Of a DNA stretch of 64,000 nucleotides, positions 1 through 11,827 are shown piece by piece. Source of the DNA: Pieris napi (lineage: Eukaryota; Arthropoda; Insecta; Lepidoptera; Pieridae); assembly GCF_905475465.1 (NCBI RefSeq), contig NC_062247.1, positions 3,906,001 through 3,970,000 on the forward strand. The letters run 5' to 3'. The number at the start of each line of letters is the position of its first letter. Positions within the stretch are counted from its first letter, which is position 1. A model generated the notes under the pieces. The model was not told the origin of the DNA and ran no database searches. It saw only the letters and a program-made list of their open reading frames with translations. Made by a program: the position numbers and the translations under genes.

Positions 1-850
1 ATCCTTCCATATTCCACGTCATAAAGATATCTGGAATTATTATTTATGTATTAAAACTTTTTTGCATTAATAATACATATACAGGTAACAGAAGTTATTA
101 AGGAGGCGACAGCCTTATCGCTGGCAGCGATCTCTTCCAGGCAACCCTACCAAGGAAACAGAATTACTAAAATTACAAATGTAGACTTATACAGTTACAA
201 AACTAACCTCTAAAATAAAAATAAAACTTAAAGCTAATGTAATTAATTCATTATTTTTAATTTAAACTTAGCTGTAGAGTTCTTGTATGTTATCAATCAA
301 TAAATTTAGTAGCAAGAGCCAATAGGTGTACAATTATGAACGTCCAAAAAGAAATATACATTAAATGCTTCTAATTTTACATTTACTGTCAGTTTTCAAA
401 TCAAGGGCGTAGAACGGAAGAGAAGAACTGGCAATAAACTCTCCGCCACTCTTTTTAATCGCCAAGTTTTTTATTTTACATAATGTTTGTAAGGAGCTGC
501 AACCATTACACCATGTTCCACATGACACCTTAAATAATTAATAGTTAATGAATATTAATAAAATAAATTTAAAACAAAGATTTATACGCTATTTGAAGGG
601 ATGGTGAAACAAGAGCACGCACTTACATCCTCGTAGGAACAACACGCAATCAACATTCTCTCCTGAAGGAGAACGCTTGTAAATTTTTGTAAATTTTATA
701 TCACAATTCGATGTATTGAAATTATTGTTAATTTAATTAGATTTACCTTTTTGTAGGTAAACATAACGAAACATTAAGCAAATTTCTCCCGCACCATGCT
801 ACAGTGCACATACTACTACTAGCTTATTCCTACTTAAGTAAATTACTTAC
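1..850 (-). repeat. Two LINE 3' tails at the left edge (families E and A)
   Basis: No host exon is seen here; the missing 3' exons of the BEACH gene must lie left of the window. About 85-215 matches the tails near 7,200 and 42,775 (family E: a gcgatctcttccaggcaaccct-like core). About 330-700 is the reverse complement of the family A tail found at 46,630-47,830, sharing the cores tggcgattaaaaagagtgg and gtggaacatggtgtaatgg. Both are 5'-truncated copies lying on the minus strand. This is judged by eye from similarity within the window. Confidence 0.65.
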
Positions 851-3800
851 ATTTCATTATCCCAAGCGCCAACAGCCACAATATTCCGATCGACCATCAC
901 ACAAGAACTCAGCGGGGTCGTACTAAAAATGACACTTCTTATTTGCTTCCTCAACCCCACATCATACACCTTCAACACTCCATCCTTGCCCACCGACACT
1001 ATCCTCCCCGCATCCCTTAAAACACAAGTAACCCCCCCTTTATGGAGTTTTATTTCATCGTTGCATTCGATTTTGTATTCGTAAACTGGTTTGAGGGGGC
1101 TGGGTATAGTTAAAATCTTTCGTACGTGTGGTCTTGTGAATAGTTGTTTGGGAACTTGACCAAATTCCATAATTTGTACTTCGAGAGCGTGTCTATCATT
1201 CATATCGTATATACTTTCGAGATCTACTGACCCTTCGTAGCAGACGTGGTGGAATACTGGAATTAAAAAAAAATCAATATCATAAATCTGCAATCTGTAA
1301 TTGTGTTAATGTAATCAAGAATTCATTTATTTACGAAAATTTGTAACAAGATATATTATAAAATTAAGTATTTTAATTGTTATAATTCATTTAATATCGT
1401 CATAGGTGACGGTGCCCCATCAACTGGTGATGGGGCCTGCTATTATAATAATAAAAAAAGTACCCATACAAAATAAAATAAAAAAATATTTACAACTAAA
1501 ATTTCAATTATAATGAAACATATTAATAATATAACATGTAACACCGTGTATGCTTTTTTTTAATTATAGTTTCATAATAGTATACAAATGTAAAACAGTC
1601 AAAAGCCGTCGTTTCAAAAGAGGTTTTAATGTTCAAGATACCCGCGCTGCTTTGTTGGCATGGAAACAGAAAAACATAGTTTTAGGGACTCCGAAACGAG
1701 ACATCTCCCGTACGTCAAAAAAATTGTGAGCCGTCACGGGACGCCCGGCAGATGTGAAACATCGAAATTAAGTACAAGTAATATTATGCATAAAAGACAG
1801 TAAAAATAAAATATTACCATTTTCTTTCACAAAAAGAAGACTGTTTATTTAATTAACATTTATTTCCATTTTATACAAACAAAAAATGGCGAGAGAGATG
1901 GCGTAACGCTACACAGAGCGGGAAGAGCAGCACTAGCGCATGACCACGCGTCACCACACCAACAATCGGTTTTTCCCCGGTCTATAGATATTTCACATCA
2001 AAATGTATTGGATTTTGACGGAGTCATAGTTCGCGATAAGTCATATTTCTGAACCTTACCGTAAACCTATGATCTAAATATACTTTATCTAAGCAGAGAA
2101 GCCCAAAGAATAAATGAATATCCCTTACCATTATATGCCTTAACCGCCTCTTCACCGCTTTGCTTATAACCAAAAATGAGATCAATCCATAAATGCAAAT
2201 GCCGTGAAACATATTCCGACTCTAATGCAAGCCTTAATTTGTTTACAAAGTCTTCAGGGGACATCGCCCAAGGAGGCAGGCCGACACTATCAACCTTGGT
2301 ACCATCGTGCCTTTCGCCGAAGTCGATATCATACATATTCACTAGAAAATCACCTTTTGTACTCGTATCATAGAATTCGGGGACCAATTCCTGCAATATT
2401 GTAAAAATACATGCTCAATATAAACGTTAATGTTCCAAAAACGTAGATAATTTTAATAAATTAGATTGTTTTGTACTTCGTTAACCAATTTCGGATTGAC
2501 ATATTTGCGCGGAAGATCTCTAAAGGTGCGTACAGACTATATAACATAACATGTTATACAACATTTTTCAGATAATGTGGACACTGAATGTTATAAAACA
2601 TGTTATAATAACATGTTATTGATATGTATGCTAGGACGAACCCAGCATCTACATTTTTTTTGTTTTTCTTTTGTTATTTAAAATGGTTATATAACATTGT
2701 TATTCTAATGTGTACAGTATTGTTTTATGTTATAATGTTAAATAACAAGGTTACATAATGTGGACGTGTTATAAAACACAAGTTATATAATATGTTACAT
2801 AGTCTGTACGCACCCTTACGAGCAAAACTTTGGGAGCGTTGCCGAGAAACTCCGATTATCCAGAAGATGCGACGCAAGTAGAAAGGGATAGACCATACAC
2901 TCCGAAGAAATTCCAATTATATCCCCAAGTAGGAACTAGCGCTTGATTGGAACTCGTAAGGAAAGCGGAAGCGTAACCGTTTTAAGCAAACCTAACGTCG
3001 TACAGATGAGGCAAAGAGAACCGGAAAGACTTGGAGCGGGGTGAATGAACACAAGGCTCAAGACAGAACGCGATAGAGACCCTCTGCCCCATTGCATCTA
3101 TGGGCCATTAAGTCAAAATGATCTGACAAATATGGGCAGATGGGCCAAAAACTCTGTTGGACTCGTCATCTTGACAGAATGGGATAAGATCGGCGAGTTA
3201 AATAAGCGTATCCGGCCGGTCACCCGTCGGCAGGTCCAAATATCGCTGGTGAGACGCCGTTGAGAAGGACCTATCCGAGCTCCAAGTGGCAAAGGTGGCG
3301 TTCTCTAGTTTCAGAGGCCAAGGCTCAATTTGGGTCGTTGTGCCAGCGGAGTTAGTAAGATGACGGTAGACGACAAATTTTTCTTTATTTAAAACCAAAC
3401 ATATATATAGATATAGAGATGTAAAAATGTCGGTGTAACATAGGGCGAATCAAATGCTATAGGTGAATTGAAAATGATATAGGTGCGTTCTATATACAAA
3501 ATCGTTTAAATGGTTTGATACTATTGTAACCATTAAAACTAACACCATAGAGATTAAAAATCACAGAGTTGTAATCAATAGATATCTATGACCGGGAAAT
3601 AAAAGCGTACTTATCTAAGTATTATGTTCCTTATGACATTAACAAGAATAAGAAAACTATTATTCTCAACCTAACAATACAGCCATTGATTTAAACATTA
3701 GTAATGGCCTATACTTAATTGAAGCAATATATTCAAGAACTCACTTTAAAATCCGACATATTTCTTAAACAATTGTTATACACATCCTTCACCGAGTTGA

Positions 3801-6705
3801 ACATTCTATCGGGATGATCGAATCGTCCATTTTGTAGACACAACATGTACTGTGGATATTTTCTTACCTGAAAAAAAAATACTAACACATTATTATAAGT
3901 AAATGATTTGCAACATTAATTTTTTAAATATTTAGAAATTGACATATGGAAGTCATGCTCAAAGCTAAGTCTCGACTTATTGAAACCGTAGAGCTCGGAA
4001 TGACTAACAAAATTTTGCTTTATATTTGTGCAGTATATTGGTAATTCGACGTACTCCCGTTAGATGTGGTTGACTACTTGCGATAATTTTAATCCCGATA
4101 TGCAATATGGGTTGGGTTGGGTTTGCCTTGTATTGTATTGTATTTTTTTTTAAAGACACTTCACACCAATTGACCTAGTCCCATGTTAAGCTGGTGAAGA
4201 ATAAAAAAAATAATAATATGGAAAATGAACCATTTTAAGAGTTATCATGTTTTTTAGCTTTTTAAAAAATAAATTACATATATTCTAAAAAAGTATCAAT
4301 TGAAATCTCTTTTCTTATGATTTATAAAAATGATTAAATTTAAAAATGCTTGACGAAAAACGATATCACTTCTATATTTTATTACATAAAATACCAATTC
4401 CTATCGGGAATACGTCGAATTACTAATAACGATGTATATATATGCATATATGCTTAGGTTCTTTATTGAGTAATTAAAGCTATTGTATTGAGGAAAGGGT
4501 AGACTGGAGTCTCCCTAAGTTATAATATTGTGGAAGTACGACAATTAAAATATTATATAATTTTAAAGTTTATGAAAATCATACTACTTGGAAACATGGA
4601 CAGGTTAATTATTTTTAACTCAAAATAAATAACTGTAATTGGTAGTGTTTTCATTTGAATTTTGGAATTATAAGCGTGGAAATGAGGTTAAATTTGTGGT
4701 CTACTTATTTTTATTAGCCTTAATAAAAGTAAGTAATAAATCAGCATTACACAAAAAATAAAAATTGCTACAATTAAGTTTTAATTGCTAATTTAATTTT
4801 GATAAAGCTGTGTATATTCAGCAACTTAACTAGGTTTTTTTCTATTCAAGGAATACTTTTATTATAAGGGATTTAAGTGTAACTAAAAAGATCTGAAAAA
4901 CTTATCATGAAAATTAAATGACATTGCAGTTAATAAACTTTTTAAATAAAAGTAATAAAAACTTACTAAATAAAATAGAACAAGGCCTGGTGCAGAATAA
5001 TGAGAACCGAACATAAACTTTGGGTCGCACATTTCATTATATCTCTCCAGTAACTTCTCTAAACGGTCAGGGTTGAGAGCTCCCATTGGTTTAGATAAAT
5101 CTCTAAAAGTCTCCATATCATTCATATTCAAAGTTTCAGATATGTAGTCGGCAACCACCCAAGGAAACACTGGGTATTGTGTGAGATCATTTTTACTTCT
5201 ATCTGCAAGACTAAACATGTTTTGCTTAGCGAATTCAAGTTAATTTTATAAAATATGTTTTGTTAGTAGTCTTTGTTGGAAAAAACAATCCAAATGAGTA
5301 ATTTTACTAATAAATATATAATAAAAACATAAATTTTACAGTTACATTAAAACTTTGTCTGTTACCCTACTTCCTGATGCCATTTCTGGATCTATCAAAA
5401 TCTAATCTTGGGTAGGTTAATAAATAGAATAATACTCACCAATTGAGATAGGCCAGGTAATCATAATTTGAAACAATTCCATTCTGCCATTGCAATGTCA
5501 TTTCTTCAATGTGCACTCTCTCCAGACTAACATTTGGTAATGTTTCAAGAATATTATACAATTTATCCCTTTCCTTAGTACTTTGGAATGATAGATAAAT
5601 ATGAGATACTGCACTATCATCAGAGCAATATATTTCTAAGCCCTGAAAATAATTATAAAAAATTATACCACTCTACACATAAGATATTGTTAGAAGTAAA
5701 GAAAGAAGTATATAATGTCATTGAGGGCCTGGGAGAGACAAATACTATTATTTATTGTTTATTTTTATCAATATTGGCAATTAGCACTTTTTTATAAACA
5801 TTACAAGGAGTACAGTATAAACAGAGCTTATTCAACATAAAATAAGAAAACCACACTTATAATGATACATACAACTTGCCTCAGCAAAAATCTTCTTTTG
5901 TACATTCTTTTAATATGTCCAAGACTTACTTTTAAAATGGGAATCTAAAAACAAATTCAAGATTAGTATTATATAAAAAAATTGTTTTCTTTTATTTCCA
6001 AAAAAATTACTTACACAATCTATATTACTAAAAGGCTGAAAGTATAAAGTAGTTGGAGTTAATGCTAACCGCCCCTGATGTCGAACTAGGGGAGATATCT
6101 TTTCAACCTGATATTCACATAGAATTTTTTCAGTATAATCATCCATCATTACTGGATCAAACACCATTCTCATATATCTTGAGTGTAATATTGTAGCTAT
6201 CATGCTATTGTGTTCAGGTGCATGTAATGTTGAAGCTCTGTGCAACTGATGCATTTGATTTAAACATTCATCAACAGACACAAAATCAAGAGCAAAATAG
6301 AAGTCTTTGCTTACATATACAAACTTATAAGGTGCTAAAACATTTTCCTCCAACATTTCACAATACTGCTTCATCCCAAATTTTATCACATTTTTTATAT
6401 CACAGTCATTTACATGCAAGATCTCTACACATTCTTTAAAGTGTATCTTAATAAGGGGTGAGGACAAGTCTCTTGGTTCAAAAACAAGAGATTTTGAGCA
6501 GAGCTTCAAACGACCCTGTATTACAGGGATATTTTTATTTTTTAAAACCTCTTCATTGTACATTGAACACGAATAATCTTCGAAATAGATCTCTCCTGGC
6601 TCCAACAACAACATAGAAAATCTGAAAGCATTATCGTACTGTTTATTTTTTTGTCATGTTGAGTCGGTCTCTCTCTCTTTATAAACCTTACCTTGATTTA
6701 TTCAT
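851..6705 (-). CDS. NSMAF: FAN-like BEACH-WD40 protein (neutral sphingomyelinase activation-associated factor), 3' end off the window
   Basis: Eight coding exons read on the minus strand: 6692-6705, 6015-6621, 5876-5944, 5440-5642, 4967-5210, 3745-3867, 2129-2390 and 851-1256. All have GT/AG junctions, and phase is kept throughout, giving 642 codons so far. The start ATG at 6705 yields MNKSR, spliced to a frame beginning FSMLLLEPG. Domains: a GRAM/PH-like region (about 1-290, with RLKLCSKSLVFEPRD), a BEACH domain (about 297-575, with QYPVFPWVVADY, FRDLSKPMGALN, FGSHYSAPG, LPPWAMSPEDF and WIDLIFGYKQSG), then the first WD40 repeat (LHKGGVTCVLRDAGRIVSVG). Order and motifs match mammalian FAN (about 917 aa), so roughly the last 270 residues (more WD repeats) should lie left of the window. 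Mammalian FAN is a cytoplasmic adaptor linking TNF receptor 1 to neutral sphingomyelinase; its insect role is less clear. Introns carry repeats but the exons look intact. Confidence 0.93.
2523..2816. mobile_element. Inverted-repeat element with TA target duplication (Tc1/mariner-type MITE)
   Basis: The ends mirror each other: ggtgcgtacagactat on the left and atagtctgtacgcacc on the right. TA flanks both sides (2521-2522 and 2817-2818). The interior is AT-rich and full of acatgttat-like palindromes, with no coding potential. It lies in an intron of the FAN-like gene. The TA duplication suggests Tc1/mariner mobilisation, but the family is not identified. Confidence 0.7.
2960..3200 (+). pseudogene. 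LINE open reading frame C-terminus relic (RTE-like)
   Basis: A broken plus-strand frame reads DEAKRTGKTWSGV followed by a damaged QDRTR stretch. This matches the usual end of RTE-type LINE proteins (a GKTWxRxAxDRxRW pattern). A sister relic with the same order lies at 40,745-40,920. Stops and shifts make it non-functional. Confidence 0.55.
4130..4200 (-). repeat. Short tail of the SINE/RTE family seen complete at 44.0 kb
   Basis: The stretch around ccaattgacctagtcccatg and aagctggtgaag is nearly identical to 44,045-44,085, and a T-run on its left fits a poly(A) tail on the minus strand. Only the last 60 or so bases are present. The rest of the intron from 3,868 to 4,966 shows nothing beyond AT-rich sequence. 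Confidence 0.55.
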
Positions 6706-8621
6706 GGTACTTAAAAATAAATTATAGCACCTTTCTATGACTGTTTATGAGTCACTATATTTCATTTATTAGCCAAAAATTAAACACACAAAAGTGATTG
6801 CAATTAACACCCCCTAGCCATTAAATAAATTAAACGTGTTCTCTAAATAAATACGGTCTACTAGTTTCCAAATTTGAACCAATATGTTTGTGATTTGTTG
6901 GATAAATAAAATAAGTAAACTCTTAACAGTAAACTCATAACAGTAAAATTAAATAACAAATCACAAAATAGCCGAATGACAGTGGCGACTTCTAATTTGA
7001 CAGTTCCAAGTTGCACTGCGTTTGAAAAAATCAGCAAAAGGTTTTTTCTACTATGGACCAGATGTCGCTGTATAATGCGTGAGTTGCGACATCATCATTT
7101 TAATAATTTTATTTATGGTCTTCCTGTCTCATAATAAGCACTAAAATAGCAATCGAAGAATTATATTGTGTGTTATTTTGCGTAATTACATATTTAGTAG
7201 ATATCCAATCAGATTTAAATAAGGAGGCTACGGACAGTCTTATCGCAATCAAACCATCTCTTCTAAGCAACCCTAGTAAGAAAAAAGGAAAAAAATACTA
7301 AGGGTAAAGTGCAATTAACAAACATAAAATTACAAAACTAAAGTAAACTAGAAGCTAGAAAAATCATAGTCATGAATGACAATGCTAGATTTTAAATCAC
7401 ATAAAAATAATATTGCAACCCAAGTAGAATTTCAAAGTACTACTGTATTGAAGGCATTGCTAAAGTCAAGGAGAACGAGAACAGTAAGTTGCTTACCATC
7501 CATCCCCGGTGGATGTCGTCAGAAACCTTAACTAATGCTATAGCTGTGCTATGCCCCGGACGAAACCCAGATTGGAGAGTCTAGTATGAAGTTTTTTTTA
7601 GTAATTCGCTAAGTTGCGAGTGTATGAGGAGCTCACTGCTCAAGAGCCTTAGATAGAAATGGTAGAATAGAAGTGGCAATTGTTTATTTATTTATTGCCT
7701 TCTTTAGTATTTTTACAGTAACTTAATGTTATAATATAATAATACAATAGAAAACTAAGCTCTTAATATAAAAAATAAAACTAAGAACATAATATAAACA
7801 AGAAAACAAAACTTAAAACTTTTTATAATGCAATGCTTGTGAACTCAGCCAACCTAAATATATCCAGAAAGACACGCGTAAATGGTGCTTCCCTGAGTAA
7901 ATTAGTCCGCACTCGTGGCACCGCAATCAATTGAGACTGCTTACCATGCCTAGGCATGCCTAGGCACACTAGTGTGGTTATTTGGCACTCGCAGCCCCAG
8001 TCTCTCCAACATTTTTGCGTTATATATTCTACCTTAAAAATATAATTAGATATGTATTGTCCCCTAGGGGTGTGGTTAATGGGGTAAAGCTTTCTTACCT
8101 TTGCCCCATTTCTTGTCTTTACCCCAAAGGGGATAGATTGGACGAGAAAATTTTGTTTTTATACAAAATGTTTGTAAGCATCACAATTATTACGTAATCA
8201 ATGTTCGTTCTCCTCACGAGTTAAAGCAATTAATTATTGTAATGAAAAACAACACATTAATAAAACTATCTGTATGGAAATCAATTATTTGAGTTGTTGA
8301 ATTATAGATATAAGGTAGGTAGTAGTTAGTCGGACTAACATTGATTACGAAAATTAATCAAAAAAGAGTTTTATCCTTTACTTTTGTTTGTCACGTTTCA
8401 CGAGACTTAGCGCGAACTATGACTCCCGTATGTCAAAATCCAATATAATTTTCCACCAAAAATTATTTGAGTGTATCTTCGTATGTAATCGTTTTTTAAA
8501 TATTCATAGATACCTATAAACTAAAACAAATGCTTAATGTGTCAGGTGTCAAATTACCTCAGGCGCGAATTTTTAACTTTTAGTATTTCTATTTTCTATT
8601 TGGTCGTAAAAATAAATAAAA
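6706..8621. repeat. Intergenic space between FAN-like and HSF-like genes: LINE relics of families E and F
   Basis: From about 7,190 to 7,660 there is a minus-strand LINE relic. Its reverse transcriptase remnant reads SGFRPGHSTAIALVKVSDDI, then shifts frame, followed downstream by the family E tail. From about 7,680 to 8,040 there is a second relic (family F) sharing the core cttgtgaactcagcca with 38,490-38,960. The two genes point away from each other, so any promoters lie in the outer parts of this interval; none was identified. Confidence 0.6.
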
Positions 8622-10411
8622 ATGCAGGAAGTTTCGAGTGCTTTAAGGCAAATGCGATTTCCTCAAAAACTTTGGTATTTATTGGATTTACACACCGATG
8701 CTATTTTATGGGGAGGGACAGGACGAACTATTCTGTTGAACTATCGAGTATTGCATACTTATTTACGATGCAACCATTCTATATTTAAGACAACAAATAT
8801 TTCTAGTTTTGTCAGACAGCTAAATTTGTATGGCTTTAGGAAAGTTACATCACATTTACAAGACCCTCTTTGTAACTCTAGTAACCCTTACATGCACGAA
8901 TACATGCATGATTATTTTCAATTTGACCGTCCAGAATTACTCAATAAAATAACAAGGAAGGCTCTTACAATGAAAAAGAACTTTAAAGTAAAGGTTTGTT
9001 GATTGTTTGCTATTTATTTAAATATTATATTTATTCTTCCTTCAGGAAAAGAGCGTACCAATTCTTAAAAGCACTCGCGAGCCTTTTGGCATTGAATCTC
9101 CATGGGCGGTATCACTTAACAACAGATGAGCCCATTTGCAAAATATGAAAATAAATTATTTCACAGAATATATTTGGGAATACTGATCACTTACTAAATA
9201 TGACTCCACTGCAAAAAGCGCGAAGGGCTCTGCAAGTGGCACTTAAAAAAGCAGTTCAAAATGTATACAGTCAAGATTCAACAAAACAATTTTATCAAGC
9301 TGAATTTGATGGTAAGCTTTTTAAAGTTTTTAATAAATTTTGCAAGTACCTATAACTTCATAAATGTAAACAATTTTTAGATGAACACGAAGATTTTCAA
9401 GAAGAAAGTTTTGATGTCGACTGGATTCCTGGTGAAAGTCCTTTTAAGAGTTTTGAAAATAATATCCAACAAGCAGGTCAATTCATAGTATATTCCCTCT
9501 TTTTCCTTTTTAATTCCTTTACCTACCTAAATCCATCTTTTACATACAGCCATTGAAAAGTCAGCTACTAGTGATGAAATGGAAACTCATACTGTAATGG
9601 AAACTATTGGGTAAGTTAAGAACCACGAAAATTAAAAAAAAAAGAATATAGACTAGACAGTTTATAATTTAAAAATGAAGACAATTTCTAGTTCTTTCTG
9701 AATGCTTACTAATTTCTAAAAGTTATATGGTGTAAAAAAAATTGTAGCGTGGTACCACAGGAGAGTCTTATGCATTTTTCTGAGGATTCAAATAAACAAA
9801 CAAATGACAACTATCCTACTCATTTCTTAAACATGCCTGACCTTGATTCTGAACAAATTGAAGAAAATTCTGGTGTAGAATTACTAGCAGAATTTAATAT
9901 AAACAGCAACATGGATCAGGGTATTATTAAGAAAAAGAACTTAAAGGATTCTTCATTGAATTGTGTATTACCATCAGTAAGCAATGATGACATAAGTTTT
10001 AATGAGGTAACTATTCACTTTTTTATAGAAAATCTATTATTAACTTTAAGACCTTTTGGTGGTCCAACAAATTGTTTGGCTGTCTCTGCATATGAGAATT
10101 TAGTATTCTAGGAAAAGAACTGGGATGCTTAAAGTCTAATAACATATAGCTGTGTAGTATAGCTAAATCTTAATCATTGATTACACATGAAATTAATGTA
10201 ATTTAGAAAAATTATAGATTTTAAAAAATTTCTTATAATATAGAATGTTTTATTGTTTCAGTCTAATGATGACATTAACCATTACAATGGGGAATGGGAT
10301 CAAATGTTTAGTGATATGATGACTAACAAAAGCTCTAGTCAAGATAGTGTTTCAAATCTAAAAGAGCTCTACTCTCAGATTTCGCAAACAATAGATTTAC
10401 TTAATTCATAG
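8622..10411 (+). CDS. Heat-shock-factor-domain transcription factor, HSF5/HSFY-like
   Basis: Six exons: 8622-8987, 9167-9311, 9381-9476, 9550-9610, 9748-10006 and 10262-10411, totalling 1,077 nt and 358 aa. Every junction is GT/AG and in phase; exon 1 could instead end at 8993, adding two residues. The N-terminal HSF-type winged helix spans about residues 11-112, with FPQKLWYLLD, then FKTTNISSFVRQLNLYGFRKV split over positions 56-76. The FKTTN...SFxRQLNLYGFRKV wording resembles HSF5 and HSFY more than classical HSF1. No clear leucine-zipper trimerisation region follows; the rest is acidic and low in hydrophobic repeats. HSF proteins bind nGAAn arrays in the nucleus; the HSF5/HSFY group is mostly germline in vertebrates, so a testis role is only an inference. 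The gene converges on PSMA7. Confidence 0.85.
9046..9135 (+). repeat. Truncated LINE tail (family B) inside intron 1 of the HSF-like gene
   Basis: The sequence aaaagagcgtaccaattc and the downstream catgggcggtatcacttaac core are shared with 33,885-34,010, 42,255-42,370 and (reversed) 53,680-53,830. It ends about 25 bases before the intron's 3' splice site. Confidence 0.75.
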
Positions 10412-10511
10412 TGTTGTTCATTCATACTTTATAAAAAGTAATAACATTAGAGGTAATTAATACAAAATATTCCTTATTACATGTATTAAACATAAAAAAT
10501 ACATATTAAAG

Positions 10512-11531
10512 TTACTTCTTTTGTTTTTTCTTCTCTGCCTCTTCCTCTTTCTCCTTTTCAATTACTGTGACATACGAGTTAATGGTATCAAGATCTAACA
10601 TTTGTATTGGTTGATTGCGTCTCATGACCGCAATTTCAAGATTTTTCTGGCCTGACTGCACAACTTCAAGAAGAGCTCTAATTGCTAACTGTAATTATTA
10701 ATAAGAGATCAGGTTATTGTAATTATATTCAGCATAACTAAATAGAAGAGAGCAAATTTACATATTGAGAAGATCTGTTTTAATATTTAAACAGTAAAGA
10801 TACACCTTTATGTTTTTTTTTCTATTTGAATGTTATACTAAATTAAGATTTAGAGAATTTCAAATAAACTTTGATATAAAAGTTTACCTTAACAGCACCA
10901 TTTTCAGTTGAAACTTCCTCAGGAGTATAATTCTTCTCTAAGAATTCACGAACAGTTTTAGCAGATCGGCCAGTAGCATTAGCTTTCCATTCGTAGTAAA
11001 TACCAGATGGTTCAGTCTGAAATAGTCTAGGGAAGCCATCATAATCAAATCCACCAATCAAACAAGAAATGCCAAAAGGACGACGGCCATTACTCTGTGT
11101 ATATTTCTGCTTAAGACCTGCTATATATCTCGTAATGTACTCTAATGTCACTGGATCCTCAACTGTTAACTTATGAGACTGACACTCAATTTGGGCTCTG
11201 TTTATAAGAATTCGAGCATCAGCAGTCAAACCAGCAAACGCCATCACTACATGGTCATCAAGTAGGCATATTTTTCTAACTGTTCTCTCTTCTTGCAGTT
11301 TAGCTACAGACTTCTTTTCTACTCCTAAGACAACCACATCCTTACCCCTAACACCAACCTATAAAGTATGAAAATTAAAATGTTTACATTGTGTTTAGAC
11401 TTTAGGCGGTCAGAAGTCAATTTACATACCGCAGTAGATCCTTTTCGTACCGCTTCCTGTGCATATTCAACTTGCAACAAATGACCGTCTGGTGAAAAAA
11501 CTGTAATAGCTCTATCGTAACGCGCTGACAT
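10512..11531 (-). CDS. PSMA7: 20S proteasome subunit alpha type-7 (alpha4)
   Basis: Three exons on the minus strand, 11430-11531, 10888-11358 and 10512-10688, give 249 aa, against 248 in human PSMA7. The N-terminus MSARYDRAITVFSPDGHL carries the alpha-subunit signature (YDRAITVFSPDGHLLQVEYAQEA) that gates the 20S core, and the family fold runs throughout (LLDDHVVMAFAGLTADAR, RPFGISCLIGGFD). The C-terminus is lysine/glutamate rich, as usual. It is one of the seven non-catalytic alpha-ring subunits. The start ATG lies 296 bp from the CCDC43 start on the opposite strand. All junctions are canonical and the gene looks intact. Confidence 0.97.
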
Positions 11532-11827
11532 TGTATTTGTTTAATATGTTCAAAGTTTAAATATTTTAACAATTTAAAATTGCTTAGTAATAACTAATAA
11601 TGATAGTTGATACGCCGCATATAGTTTCGAGAATGACAAGACAAATTCAAATTACCATTGCCTACACAGAATCAAATAAAACATGGAATACAAAATTCGA
11701 TGTCAATACTAAATAGTCAGTTGTCAACTAGTTTCCATAGGCACCTACAGAATATAAAACTTGTATTTCCCCTTAACTATCTTAAGTGAAATGTCAATTG
11801 TAACAAAAGCTGGACCTCCGGAGCAAT
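11532..11827. promoter_or_regulatory. Presumed bidirectional promoter between PSMA7 and CCDC43
   Basis: This is the only space between two start codons facing away from each other. No TATA box or named element is evident. The plus strand has an upstream ATG at 11791 opening a 20-codon frame that ends at 11853, overlapping the CCDC43 start in another frame. Shared promoter use is inferred from geometry. Confidence 0.45.

Noticed and set aside
2176..2404. Two plus-strand frames of about 65 codons
   Set aside because: Antisense to a BEACH-domain exon of the FAN-like gene.
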